Below, piece by piece: positions 35,950 through 44,346 of a DNA stretch of 64,000 nucleotides. Position 1 is the stretch's first letter, and each line of letters opens with the position of its first letter. The position numbers and the translations under genes are program-made. The stretch comes from Amphritea atlantica (GTDB lineage: Bacteria; Pseudomonadota; Gammaproteobacteria; Pseudomonadales; Balneatricaceae), in assembly GCF_018860855.1 (NCBI RefSeq), contig NZ_JAHKQE010000019.1:124001-188000 (forward strand). Reading direction: 5' to 3'. The notes under the pieces are model-generated. The model searched no databases and had not been told where the DNA came from. It was given only the letters and a program-made list of their open reading frames with translations.

Positions 35950-35974
35950 AAGCCCTGCCAGTATGACAGGGCTT
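35950..35974 (-). promoter_or_regulatory. dctP-dctQ intercistronic stem-loop
   Basis: AAGCCCTGCCA / TGACAGGGCTT pairs at 10 of 11 positions around a 3-base loop. It lies directly after the dctP stop, with no U-tract. Such stem-loops often protect the upstream mRNA so that the binding protein is made in excess of the permease. That role is inferred. Confidence 0.6.
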
Positions 35975-35987
35975 ATTGGTCGCAAAA

Positions 35988-36968
35988 TTACTGTTTGAAA
36001 TTAGCCAAAATAGTTTCGATTTCAGGCGCTTCAGCTTTCCATTCGTCGATCATGGTTGCACCGATTTTATTCAATTCGCTCATGAGCTCGGCAGAAGGTT
36101 CAGTCACAACAATGCCGTTATCGGCTAAGGTTTTCGTGTCTTCTTCTGCTTTCGCCCGCACACCGAGCCAGCCTTTCGCTTCTGCATTCGCCGCCGCTGC
36201 TAAAATAACCGCTTGGGTCGCTTTATCGAGACGTTTAAACGCACGCTTATTTACCACCACGATGTTCTTTGGAATCCAAGCACGAATATCGGTGTAGTGG
36301 CTAAGATAATCCCATGCTTGACCATTCACGCCGGTAGACGGTGAGGTGATCATCGCGTCGATAATACCGGTGCTGAAGGCTTGTGGAATTTCCGGCACCT
36401 GAACGGTAGTCGGTGAAGTATTCATCAGATCAGCCAAGCGCGAGGTCGACGGGCTATAGGCGCGCATTTTTAAGCCTTCGAGGTCGGCTAATGAATTGAC
36501 CGGAGCTTTGGTGTAGAGACTCTGGGCAGGCCATGCCACCGTGTACAACAGCATCATGCCCTCTTTGTTCAACTGCTTTTCAACTTCAGGCTTAGCCGCT
36601 TTCCAAAGTTTTTCAGCGCTATCGAAAGAGGTCGCCAAAAATGGAATATTGTCGTGCTTAAACACCGGGTGGGTATTACCCATGATGCCAATAAAGACTT
36701 CACCAAGCTGCACCTGACCGGTTTTCACCGCGCGTGGAATTTCTGGGTGTTTAATCAGAGAGGCACCGGAATGCACCACAATATCTAACTCACCAGCGGT
36801 CTTGCTTTTGATCTCTTCAGCAAATTGATAGGCAATCTTTGTCGGTAGGTTTGCATCCCCATAGGGGGTTGGCATATGCCATTGAGAGGCGGCTGTGGCC
36901 ACACCGGATGAACCCAACATCATGACAGAAGCACAAAGTACCGCGGCTCGCTTAATTAGATATTTCAT
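35988..36968 (-). CDS. dctP: TRAP transporter substrate-binding protein DctP
   Basis: 326 residues. A signal peptide (VLCASVMMLGSSGVATAAS) precedes the periplasmic DctP fold. Family landmarks: PTKIAYQFAEEIKSKTAGELDI, VKTGQVQLGEV, the LADLEGLKMRAYSPSTSRLAD segment with the carboxylate-binding Arg, and EIPQAFSTGIIDAMITSP. First gene of the dctPQM operon. A ribosome site GGAG precedes the ATG. A sigma-54-like element (36995-37011) and two dyads (37129-37178) upstream suggest control by the neighbouring response regulator. Confidence 0.93.
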   Translation of the reverse strand: MKYLIKRAAVLCASVMMLGSSGVATAASQWHMPTPYGDANLPTKIAYQFAEEIKSKTAGELDIVVHSGASLIKHPEIPRAVKTGQVQLGEVFIGIMGNTHPVFKHDNIPFLATSFDSAEKLWKAAKPEVEKQLNKEGMMLLYTVAWPAQSLYTKAPVNSLADLEGLKMRAYSPSTSRLADLMNTSPTTVQVPEIPQAFSTGIIDAMITSPSTGVNGQAWDYLSHYTDIRAWIPKNIVVVNKRAFKRLDKATQAVILAAAANAEAKGWLGVRAKAEEDTKTLADNGIVVTEPSAELMSELNKIGATMIDEWKAEAPEIETILANFKQ

Positions 36969-36994
36969 TTTTATTCTCCAAGTATAGGTTGGCT

Positions 36995-37011
36995 TGCAAT
37001 AGCAGTGGCAT
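36995..37011 (-). promoter_or_regulatory. candidate sigma-54 promoter of dctP
   Basis: On the minus strand TGCCAC-TGCTA-TTGCA matches TGGCAC-N5-TTGCA with correct -24/-12 spacing. One base of the normally invariant GG is C (GC), which lowers the confidence. It lies about 27 bp upstream of the dctP ATG. Confidence 0.5.
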
Positions 37012-37128
37012 TAATGACCATTCACTAACACTGACTAAAGCAATCGCTATACCAAACCGACAAAAATAAAATAATTAATTAAAATACAAAGAGTTAGATA
37101 AATAAAAAACAAATATCACAAGACTAAT

Positions 37129-37178
37129 GAGTTACTTTTGACTCGACTCATTTAAAGCCAATGAGTCACTTTTGACTC
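37129..37178. promoter_or_regulatory. two tandem 16-bp dyads: candidate enhancer (UAS) for the sigma-54 regulator
   Basis: GAGTTA-CTTT-TGACTC (37129-37144, one mismatch between arms) and GAGTCA-CTTT-TGACTC (37163-37178, perfect) are 34 bp apart. They are part of a longer direct repeat, AATGAGTYACTTTTGACTC. They lie about 150 bp upstream of the predicted dctP promoter. The second overlaps the stop codon of the response regulator gene. Paired dyads at this distance are typical binding sites for DctD/NtrC-type activators. Confidence 0.65.
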
Positions 37179-38529
37179 AACCACTGATAAAGTCGCTTCG
37201 CTCGATAGCGTGTTTTTTCATACGTAGATAGAGCTTCTTCCGTGGGATACCTAGCTTATCGGCGGTTAACTCCACCTGTCCCTTGTTGGCCTTTAGTGCC
37301 GCCGTAATGACCCGCTTTTCATAGCCGGCAACCATCTCATCCAACTGCCCCTCACGGTCAAGAGAAGTCGGTTCACTGTCATCAACCCCTAACCCCAAGA
37401 CCCAGCGTTCCGCCACGTTACGCAATTCACGCACATTCCCCGGCCAAGTCCGCGAAGTGAGCGCTAGCAGAAGGGATTCCGGTATCGGCTGACTATCGCG
37501 ATTAAAACGTTGAGATGCCAGATCGGCAAAATGACTGAACAAAAAGGGAATATCCTGCTTGCGCTGATCGAGACGAGGAATATCAATACTGGCAACATTT
37601 AAACGGTAATACAGATCTTCTCGAAAAGAGCCTTCATCTGCCGCCACCCGTAGATCAACTTTCGAGGCGCCGAGCACCCGGATATCCACCTTAATATCGG
37701 CATTACCACCGAGCCGCTGCAACACTCGCTCTTGCAGCACCCGGATTAAACGTACCTGCAACGAAGCCGGCATGCTTTCAATCTCATCGAGAAACAGGGT
37801 CCCACCGCTGGCATATTCGATTTTACCGATACGTTTGTTATTGGCCCCGGTAAAGGCACCGGCTTCATGGCCAAACAACTCGCTCTCTATCAGCGTTTCC
37901 GCTAGCGCACCGCAGTTAAGCGCAACAAATGGCTTCTTGGCTCTCGGGCTGAAGTCATGCAAACAGCGGGCGACCACCTCCTTACCCGTTCCGGTTGCAC
38001 CATTGATAATCAGATCAACATCCACCTGAGCCAACTGTATAACGGTTTCCCGCAAGCGCGTGATGCTGGCGGTCTGACCAATCAAGCGATTATGGATTTC
38101 ATGCTGTCCCTCGACCGCTTGCCGTAAAGCACGGTTTTCCAACACCAGTTGGCGTTTCTTCCAAGCGCGCTGAACAGTATTCAGATGGTGTTGAGGGTCA
38201 TCATTCTTTTCCAAAAAATCATAAGCCCCCATCCTGATGGCCTGTATCGCGATAGCAATATCCGAATGACCACTAAACATAATGACCGGTATTTCAGCAT
38301 CCACGTCTATTATTTTCTGCAATACCTCAAGCCCACCCATGCTACCCATCCGCACATCGCAGATCACCACACCGAACCAGCCCAACGAACATTCAGCTAT
38401 CGCCTCCGATGGGTTTTCAAAAGCTTGGGCGTTATAACCCTCTAGCTCCAGCGTCTGAATCATCGATTCACGGACGATCTCTTCATCATCGATAACGATT
38501 ATCTGGCCATCATAGATCGATGATTTCAT
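37177..38529 (-). CDS. sigma-54-dependent response regulator (DctD-like)
   Basis: 450 residues. The receiver has phospho-acceptor Asp58 (VVICDVRMG) and the Lys in YDFLEKND. The AAA+ domain has Walker A GATGTGKEVVAR, the sigma-54 loop GAFTGAN and Walker B LFLDEIES. A Fis-type helix-turn-helix (VELTADKLGIPRKKLYLRMKK) ends the protein. It overlaps the upstream kinase gene by 4 bp, so they are co-translated. It is expected to bind the two dyads at its own 3' end and activate dctPQM. Confidence 0.93.
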   Translation of the reverse strand: MKSSIYDGQIIVIDDEEIVRESMIQTLELEGYNAQAFENPSEAIAECSLGWFGVVICDVRMGSMGGLEVLQKIIDVDAEIPVIMFSGHSDIAIAIQAIRMGAYDFLEKNDDPQHHLNTVQRAWKKRQLVLENRALRQAVEGQHEIHNRLIGQTASITRLRETVIQLAQVDVDLIINGATGTGKEVVARCLHDFSPRAKKPFVALNCGALAETLIESELFGHEAGAFTGANNKRIGKIEYASGGTLFLDEIESMPASLQVRLIRVLQERVLQRLGGNADIKVDIRVLGASKVDLRVAADEGSFREDLYYRLNVASIDIPRLDQRKQDIPFLFSHFADLASQRFNRDSQPIPESLLLALTSRTWPGNVRELRNVAERWVLGLGVDDSEPTSLDREGQLDEMVAGYEKRVITAALKANKGQVELTADKLGIPRKKLYLRMKKHAIERSDFISG

Positions 38530-40469
38530 GACTTGCTTCTCCGGTATTCGGGTAACTGGATAGAAAATGAGGCCCCTTGACGAGATTCAAGGTCGACGCT
38601 CAACTTACCACCCAAACTATTAATGATGTTATAAGAGATCGATAATCCAAGCCCAAGACTCTGCCCCCGGCGTTTGGTGGTAAAAAACGGTTCAAAGATC
38701 TGTTCCCGCAGCTCACGACTAATACCCGGGCCATTATCGCTGACATAGATGGTTATCCAATCATTATGATGTCGGCAATCAATATGGATCTGTTTCTCCG
38801 GTTGCTCATGTATGGCATCCAAAGCGTTCGTGACCAAATTCAAAACCACCTGCTCCAACTGGACCGGATCGGCATTGACCACGTTTTGCGGGTCTTCAAA
38901 GGTAACGTGGATATCGGTTAGCTTTCTGACCTCGTCCCCCGCCAACATGAGCAATACATTATCCACCACCTGTTGCAGTTCAACCGCCTCCCAATTCTCT
39001 TTTTGTGGTCGAGCTAATGACTTCAGCCGGGTAATAATGGTCGCCGCACGCTTTTTAAGGTTAGAGATCTGATTGAGATTTTTCTCGACCTCCTCAAGCT
39101 TGCCGGCGTGAAGAAAACGAATGCCGTTGTGGGAGTAATGCCCAATGGCAGATAATGGCTGATTAATCTCATGGGCAATACCCGCCGAAAGCTGACCAAG
39201 GGCGGCTAATTTACCCGCCTGAACCAACTCTTCTTGCAGATTAGAGAGCTGATCCCTAAAGCTAACGAGCGAGCCCGCCATTGTGCCGATCTCATCGCCC
39301 CCTTTAACAACCACCTGCTGATCAAGATTACCACTCGCAATTGAACGCATACTGGCATCTAAGCTAGTGATTCTGGCCACCATATTTCGGCCAACGTATA
39401 ACCAAACAATCAAAGTAGATAACATTAAGCTCATGGCCACCAACAGCAGCATCCACACGCGACCTTTCTTGATCGTTGCTCGCACAATATTAGCCGAGCT
39501 CTGCGCCGCGGCCTCGGTATTCGCGGTCTGCACCGCAATCAGCTGATTTAAATCATCCAGTTCTTGACTGATCGCTAGCAACAACTGTTCACCAGCCTGC
39601 CCCGTCAGTCGCTCTTCACGCCTGATGGTAAAAATATTCCCCTCTCCCTGAGCCAGCCGCACAATATTGTCCACCGACTGTTTTAGGTTTTGCAGCGCAT
39701 ACAGTTCATTCACGGCCTGCAAGTCTTGCTGGATGCGCTTAACAATATCAGCGGAATGCAACTGGGTCGCGATCAGAGAATTAAGGTCTGGCAAATGCCC
39801 AGCGCGATCAACTAAGTTAGTCAGCAAATTGACGTCCGCCTCAATACGGTACAAACGTTGCAAATCAGTATTGATCTCCCGCACCGACGCGTTGCCAAAA
39901 TAGTTTGTTACCGCCCAGCCATCGGGATAATCCTCATTAATACGACTAAACAGGTGCAGCTGCGCATTTTCAGTGACCGTTTTAATATCCGCCAGGAAGC
40001 TCGCACCCGCCCACCGAAGACGCCGGTTCTCCTGTGCTTTGTGCTGCTGTATGGCGAGTTTATTGACAACATTCTGATCGAGTTCGGACAGGGTCGTCTG
40101 CAGTTTTGTTATCTGTTTCAGCAAAGAGCCTTGCCGTTGCGGGTCGGGCGTCACCGCAGCAATCAACGGCAACAAGCCCTTCATCATCGTGATACTGAGA
40201 TCAAGATCCGCCAAGATTTGTTGACGGTTCGCTTCATCCTCTACCGCCAGCAGCGTCGGCGCCATAAGAGTTATTTTGGTGCCGCCCTCCTTTAAATCAG
40301 AGATCAGACTGAGGGTCTGGATATTGCCTTCAACCAAACGGCTCAGTTCATCCCCTAAACGGTCAAAGGAGATCCAACTAATCATCGTTGCCAACAGGGT
40401 CAGCGCACTCAAGGCACCAAAGGCTAAGAAAAAACGTCCTCTAATACCTAACTTATAACCAATTTTCAT
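38526..40469 (-). CDS. sensor histidine kinase with TorS-like periplasmic helical domain
   Basis: About 647 residues. TM1 near 12-35, then a long helical periplasmic region (about 40-335) resembling the TorS sensor, TM2 near 338-360, HAMP, and a HisKA box GIAHEINQPLS with His433. The HATPase has N-box NLVTNALDAI, DNGPGIS and SLGLGLSISYNII. TorS-type sensors do not bind ligand alone but read a periplasmic binding protein. The start is ATG 40469; the longer frame begins at TTG 40493. It forms the kinase of the adjacent sigma-54 regulator. The divergent binding protein (40635-41696) is a candidate signal carrier. Confidence 0.9.
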   Translation of the reverse strand: MKIGYKLGIRGRFFLAFGALSALTLLATMISWISFDRLGDELSRLVEGNIQTLSLISDLKEGGTKITLMAPTLLAVEDEANRQQILADLDLSITMMKGLLPLIAAVTPDPQRQGSLLKQITKLQTTLSELDQNVVNKLAIQQHKAQENRRLRWAGASFLADIKTVTENAQLHLFSRINEDYPDGWAVTNYFGNASVREINTDLQRLYRIEADVNLLTNLVDRAGHLPDLNSLIATQLHSADIVKRIQQDLQAVNELYALQNLKQSVDNIVRLAQGEGNIFTIRREERLTGQAGEQLLLAISQELDDLNQLIAVQTANTEAAAQSSANIVRATIKKGRVWMLLLVAMSLMLSTLIVWLYVGRNMVARITSLDASMRSIASGNLDQQVVVKGGDEIGTMAGSLVSFRDQLSNLQEELVQAGKLAALGQLSAGIAHEINQPLSAIGHYSHNGIRFLHAGKLEEVEKNLNQISNLKKRAATIITRLKSLARPQKENWEAVELQQVVDNVLLMLAGDEVRKLTDIHVTFEDPQNVVNADPVQLEQVVLNLVTNALDAIHEQPEKQIHIDCRHHNDWITIYVSDNGPGISRELREQIFEPFFTTKRRGQSLGLGLSISYNIINSLGGKLSVDLESRQGASFSIQLPEYRRSKS

Positions 40470-40634
40470 AAAAAGGACGCCATAATAAAACAATACTGAA
40501 TAATAGCTATTTCAGCAGTTAATTAAAAATCCACCTCTCACCTGCCTAAGACAGTAGGTTATACTCAACCCTTATCATAATAGGCTAGGCGACATGACGC
40601 ATCGAGCGCCCCCTATGTATAAAAAACGGCAGAT

Positions 40635-41696
40635 ATGAAAACCATTAAATACTACATAGCGGTACTGTTAATCGGCCTAGTGATCACCGGCATCAGCCGT
40701 TTAAGTGTGGCTAACGATACCATCATTATCAAAGCCGTGGGTACTTGGAGCTATTTCCATAACTACCCAAAACATGAAGGACCTTTTTGGAATCAACATA
40801 TTGCCGACGTGTCCAAGGGACAAATTGTCGGTGAGATAAAACCTCAGGATGAACTCGGTGTACGGGGCTTCGAAATCATGCGCCTGTTAAAGAATGGCGT
40901 GTTCGATTTCGCCTTTGGTTTACCCGCTTACACCATGGAAGAAAGTGAAATATTCGAAGGCGCCGACCTCTCATCACTGGTGCAGAATATAGCCGTCCAA
41001 CGAAAAGTGGCGAATGCTTACTTCCCGACGTTAGAGCGGGCGTTTTCTGAGAAGTACAATGCTAAGTTAATGATGCTCTATCCATTTCCAAGCCAGATGA
41101 TCTGGTGTACGGAGCCGGTCAACAACATTAAGGACCTACAAGGACGACGCATCAGAGTCTTCCTAAAAACCCTCGCTGACTTCGTTGATGGCGCTGGCGC
41201 GATTCCGGTCAGCGTGCCTTATCATGATGTGCCTGATGCACTCGCACAGCACAAAGTCGATTGTGTCATCACCGGCAGTATGTCGGCTTATACCGCCAAG
41301 CTGTATTCACAAACACCCTATGGCTTTACCCTCAGAGTCGGTTGGGGGCTGGCGTTCGGTGCCATGAACTTGGATAAATGGAATCGCTTAAGTGCCCCTC
41401 AAAAAGTATTACTGCAACAGGAGATTACCACCCTCACAGACAACATGTGGCAGAAAACCGCAACCGTTGATGACAGCGCACTGACCTGTTTATCAAGAGG
41501 GCCTTGCCCGATCGGCGACATTGGCAATATGACACTCGTTGCGCCCTCCGAAGCAGATCTCGCCATTCGTGATCAGATTGCCAAAGACGTTATATTACCC
41601 CGCTGGACGCAGCGCTGTGGCCCTGAATGTGCTGCTAACTGGAACCGCACGGTCGGCAAGGTTATCGGTTTAAGGGCTGAGATCAATGCTAGGTAA
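40635..41696 (+). CDS. TRAP-type (DctP-like) periplasmic binding protein without permease
   Basis: 353 residues. A signal peptide or N-terminal anchor (YYIAVLLIGLVITGISRLSVA) is followed by a divergent DctP fold: GFEIMRLLKNGVFDFAFG, CTEPVNNIKDLQGRRIRVF with the conserved Arg, and VPYHDVPDALAQHKVDCVITGS. Two Cys pairs (CLSRGPC and CGPEC) are unusual and may form disulfides. It is followed after 5 bp by a sensor kinase, not a permease, so it probably acts as a periplasmic co-receptor. It diverges from the TorS-like kinase gene across 165 bp. Confidence 0.82.
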   Translation: MKTIKYYIAVLLIGLVITGISRLSVANDTIIIKAVGTWSYFHNYPKHEGPFWNQHIADVSKGQIVGEIKPQDELGVRGFEIMRLLKNGVFDFAFGLPAYTMEESEIFEGADLSSLVQNIAVQRKVANAYFPTLERAFSEKYNAKLMMLYPFPSQMIWCTEPVNNIKDLQGRRIRVFLKTLADFVDGAGAIPVSVPYHDVPDALAQHKVDCVITGSMSAYTAKLYSQTPYGFTLRVGWGLAFGAMNLDKWNRLSAPQKVLLQQEITTLTDNMWQKTATVDDSALTCLSRGPCPIGDIGNMTLVAPSEADLAIRDQIAKDVILPRWTQRCGPECAANWNRTVGKVIGLRAEINAR

Positions 41697-41701
41697 GCCA
41701 G

Positions 41702-43300
41702 TTGAATAGATCGTCCCTAAGCCAACGTTTTTACGAACTGTGCAACCAAAAGCCGTTGGGATTACGCCTGCTGGCCGCGATTTTGCTCTACAGCTCCGTC
41801 ATTACCCTAGTCGCCACCGCCACCCAACTCTGGCTCGATTATCGCTATGAGCGGTCGGCCATCGAGGAGCGCTTGCAACAGATTGAAGCGAGTTCACTCA
41901 ACAGCTTGGCCAACAGTCTATGGGAGATCAGTCCGACTCAGATTCAGGTGCAGTTGGATGGCATCTTGCAGTTACCCGATGTCCGTTATCTGGAACTCAA
42001 ATCTCAGTTTGGCGATCAATATACCGCTGGGGATAAACCCGATGTCGGCGCAACGGTCGAACGACATTATGCCCTGAATTACACCGATAGCAGTAACGCA
42101 GCGGTTAACGTGGGTGATCTGACTCTTATCGTCAGCCTAGATGAAGTTTACAATCGCCTCGCCGATAAAGTGCTATTGATTCTCGCCTCGCAAGGCATCA
42201 AAACCTTTCTGGTATCGATCTTTATTCTGGCTCTATTTAATCAGCTGGTTACCCGTCACCTAAGCACTATGGCGCAATACGCCCAGCGACTCAAACTTGA
42301 TCAACTGAATACCCCACTGGTTTTGAAACGTAAACCACGTCAAAGTGAGGATGAACTGAGTCAGGTTGCCAATTCGATGAACAACATGCGCCAAGCCATG
42401 CTGACTGATATGGGTAAACGGGAGGATGCCGAGCGCTCACTGGCCCGCTTAAACGCCGAACTGGAACAACGCGTACTCGATCGCACCCAAGCGTTAGAGC
42501 AGAGTAACGAAGAGCTACGGGCTACGTTAGAAAAACTACAAGAAGCGCAACAACAACTGGTCGAATCGAAAAAACTGGCGGCACTGGGCGGTTTAGTCGC
42601 TGGGGTCGCCCATGAGATTAATACACCGATTGGCATCGGTTATACCGCCGCCTCCTTCCTCGCCGATCAAGCACAACTTTATCAACAACAACATCAGGAT
42701 AATCCGCTCGCCCAAACGGCGGTCGAAAGTAGCCAATTGATCTGCCAAAATCTAGAACGTGCCGCTCAACTCATTCGTTCCTTTAAACAGGTGTCTGTCG
42801 ACCAAGCAAGTGAACAATGCCGCCGCTTTGATTTGATTCAATACCTTGATGAAATCCAGCACTCGTTAAGACCCAAATTAAAGCAGTCCAATCCAGATAT
42901 CAGTATAAAGGGGCCTGCCCAACTTATACTCAACAGCTACCCCGGCGGCTATTATCAGATTTTTACCAACCTAATACTTAACTCACTACTACACGGTTTT
43001 GACAACAAAACCGGTGGCAAAATCACCATGACGATTACCCCTTATGCCGACCGAATGCAGATTGAGTATCGAGATAATGGCGTGGGTATTCCAGAGGGTT
43101 GGCATACGCGGCTTTTTGAGCCCTTTATGACCACCAAGCGCAACCGAGGCTGCAGCGGCTTGGGTATGCATATTGTGTATAACTTAGTCAGCCAGCTATT
43201 GAGAGGCCAAATCCAATGCCTACCCAATAATCACGGCGCATACTTTAAGATCGACCTTCCTCTGACTCCAAAGCAGACAGCATTAATCGCACCATCATAA
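41702..43300 (+). CDS. sensor histidine kinase, partner of the orphan TRAP-type binding protein
   Basis: 532 residues from a TTG start; no suitable ATG exists nearby. TM1 near 20-42, a small periplasmic domain about 45-155, TM2 near 160-180, HAMP, and a coiled coil 240-290 (RLNAELEQRVLDRTQALEQ). The HisKA box is GVAHEINTPIG with His304. The HATPase has NLILNSLLHGF, DNGVGIP and GCSGLGMHIVYN. No response regulator gene follows. It could phosphorylate the nearby DctD-like regulator or an unlinked one. It starts 5 bp after the binding-protein stop, a strong sign of joint function. Confidence 0.88.
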   Translation: MNRSSLSQRFYELCNQKPLGLRLLAAILLYSSVITLVATATQLWLDYRYERSAIEERLQQIEASSLNSLANSLWEISPTQIQVQLDGILQLPDVRYLELKSQFGDQYTAGDKPDVGATVERHYALNYTDSSNAAVNVGDLTLIVSLDEVYNRLADKVLLILASQGIKTFLVSIFILALFNQLVTRHLSTMAQYAQRLKLDQLNTPLVLKRKPRQSEDELSQVANSMNNMRQAMLTDMGKREDAERSLARLNAELEQRVLDRTQALEQSNEELRATLEKLQEAQQQLVESKKLAALGGLVAGVAHEINTPIGIGYTAASFLADQAQLYQQQHQDNPLAQTAVESSQLICQNLERAAQLIRSFKQVSVDQASEQCRRFDLIQYLDEIQHSLRPKLKQSNPDISIKGPAQLILNSYPGGYYQIFTNLILNSLLHGFDNKTGGKITMTITPYADRMQIEYRDNGVGIPEGWHTRLFEPFMTTKRNRGCSGLGMHIVYNLVSQLLRGQIQCLPNNHGAYFKIDLPLTPKQTALIAPS

Positions 43301-44308
43301 TCAGAGATCACCCACTTCCGGTGTTTTCTCAGCATTAATCACTAGCCGCTGACACTGCTCTGATAAAGCGGGCAGCTGCTCGGCCAATAATTCAACCGGA
43401 AAATCGATCTCAGGCCAAGCAACATGTATACAGTGTTCGGTAATGAAACCTTTTAGCTGTGTAGTTGACCAAGCGGGCCACTCTGGATTTTTAATCAGTA
43501 ACGTACTAAGAAAGTCAGCAAACTGAACAACGGTCATCAACTGTTTAAACGGTAGCGAAACCGTTTTAAATTCCCACAGATCATAGTGTTGATGAAAACG
43601 CAGTACATTGGTTAGGGTTCGAGGGAGGTTCCAGCATTGCGCCGCGATATACCCCACTTCGGTATGTGTAAAGCCATACTGCTGCAACTCAATCTCAGGC
43701 AACTCATCGAGCGAGCTCCAACTCCCAGTTTCAACGCTAATACCCGCATCGAGGGCCATCTTTAACAGAATAAAACGGCCAATATCATGCAGCAACCCCG
43801 CCATATAGGCCAGATCAGCACTCACATTGAAAGTAGATATATTGTTCGCCAGAAAGCGACTAAAGACAGCAGTCTCGACAGAGTGGCGCCAGCCGATTCT
43901 ATAACCTGGAGTGATGGTTTCTGTATCTATCTGCGTCAGCTCTTTGATCAGTTCCAGCGTATTAAATACCCCGATCCGCTCGAGTGCTTTTTCGATGCTA
44001 TACACAGGTTTTAGGGGACCACATGGAACGGAGTGTGCCGCAGAGAGAATTTTGGCCGCAAGGAAAGGATCCTCACCGGCGAGTTCAGCAACCTTCGGGT
44101 AAAAATCAACCGATTCGTGACTCCGCTGTTCCAACTGCGTCGCAACACTGCGTAACAAAGGTAGCGTATGAATACATTCGTTGATCAATTCGAGGCTAAA
44201 TACTGCGTTAGCTTGCTCCGGCACAACACCACCTTCCGACCTATAGACCCCTTCATTATAGTTACTATTTGTCGATCGGCCGTTTATTCCATAACCACTC
44301 TGGTGCAT
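43301..44308 (-). CDS. HDOD-domain protein
   Basis: 335 residues. The HDOD fold is spread over about 45-260: INECIHTLPLLRSVATQLEQ, DPFLAAKILSAAHS, ERIGVFNTLELIKELTQI and a histidine pair, AYMAGLLHDIGRFILLK, that recalls an HD domain. HDOD proteins act in signalling without proven enzymatic activity. No EAL, GGDEF or receiver domain is fused. Its stop codon directly abuts that of the convergent kinase gene (43300/43301), so no terminator fits between. It follows cysG on the same strand after 38 bp. Confidence 0.88.
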   Translation of the reverse strand: MHQSGYGINGRSTNSNYNEGVYRSEGGVVPEQANAVFSLELINECIHTLPLLRSVATQLEQRSHESVDFYPKVAELAGEDPFLAAKILSAAHSVPCGPLKPVYSIEKALERIGVFNTLELIKELTQIDTETITPGYRIGWRHSVETAVFSRFLANNISTFNVSADLAYMAGLLHDIGRFILLKMALDAGISVETGSWSSLDELPEIELQQYGFTHTEVGYIAAQCWNLPRTLTNVLRFHQHYDLWEFKTVSLPFKQLMTVVQFADFLSTLLIKNPEWPAWSTTQLKGFITEHCIHVAWPEIDFPVELLAEQLPALSEQCQRLVINAEKTPEVGDL

Positions 44309-44346
44309 AAAGTAATTACAGACCGATAAATAACGCCAAACGGCAC

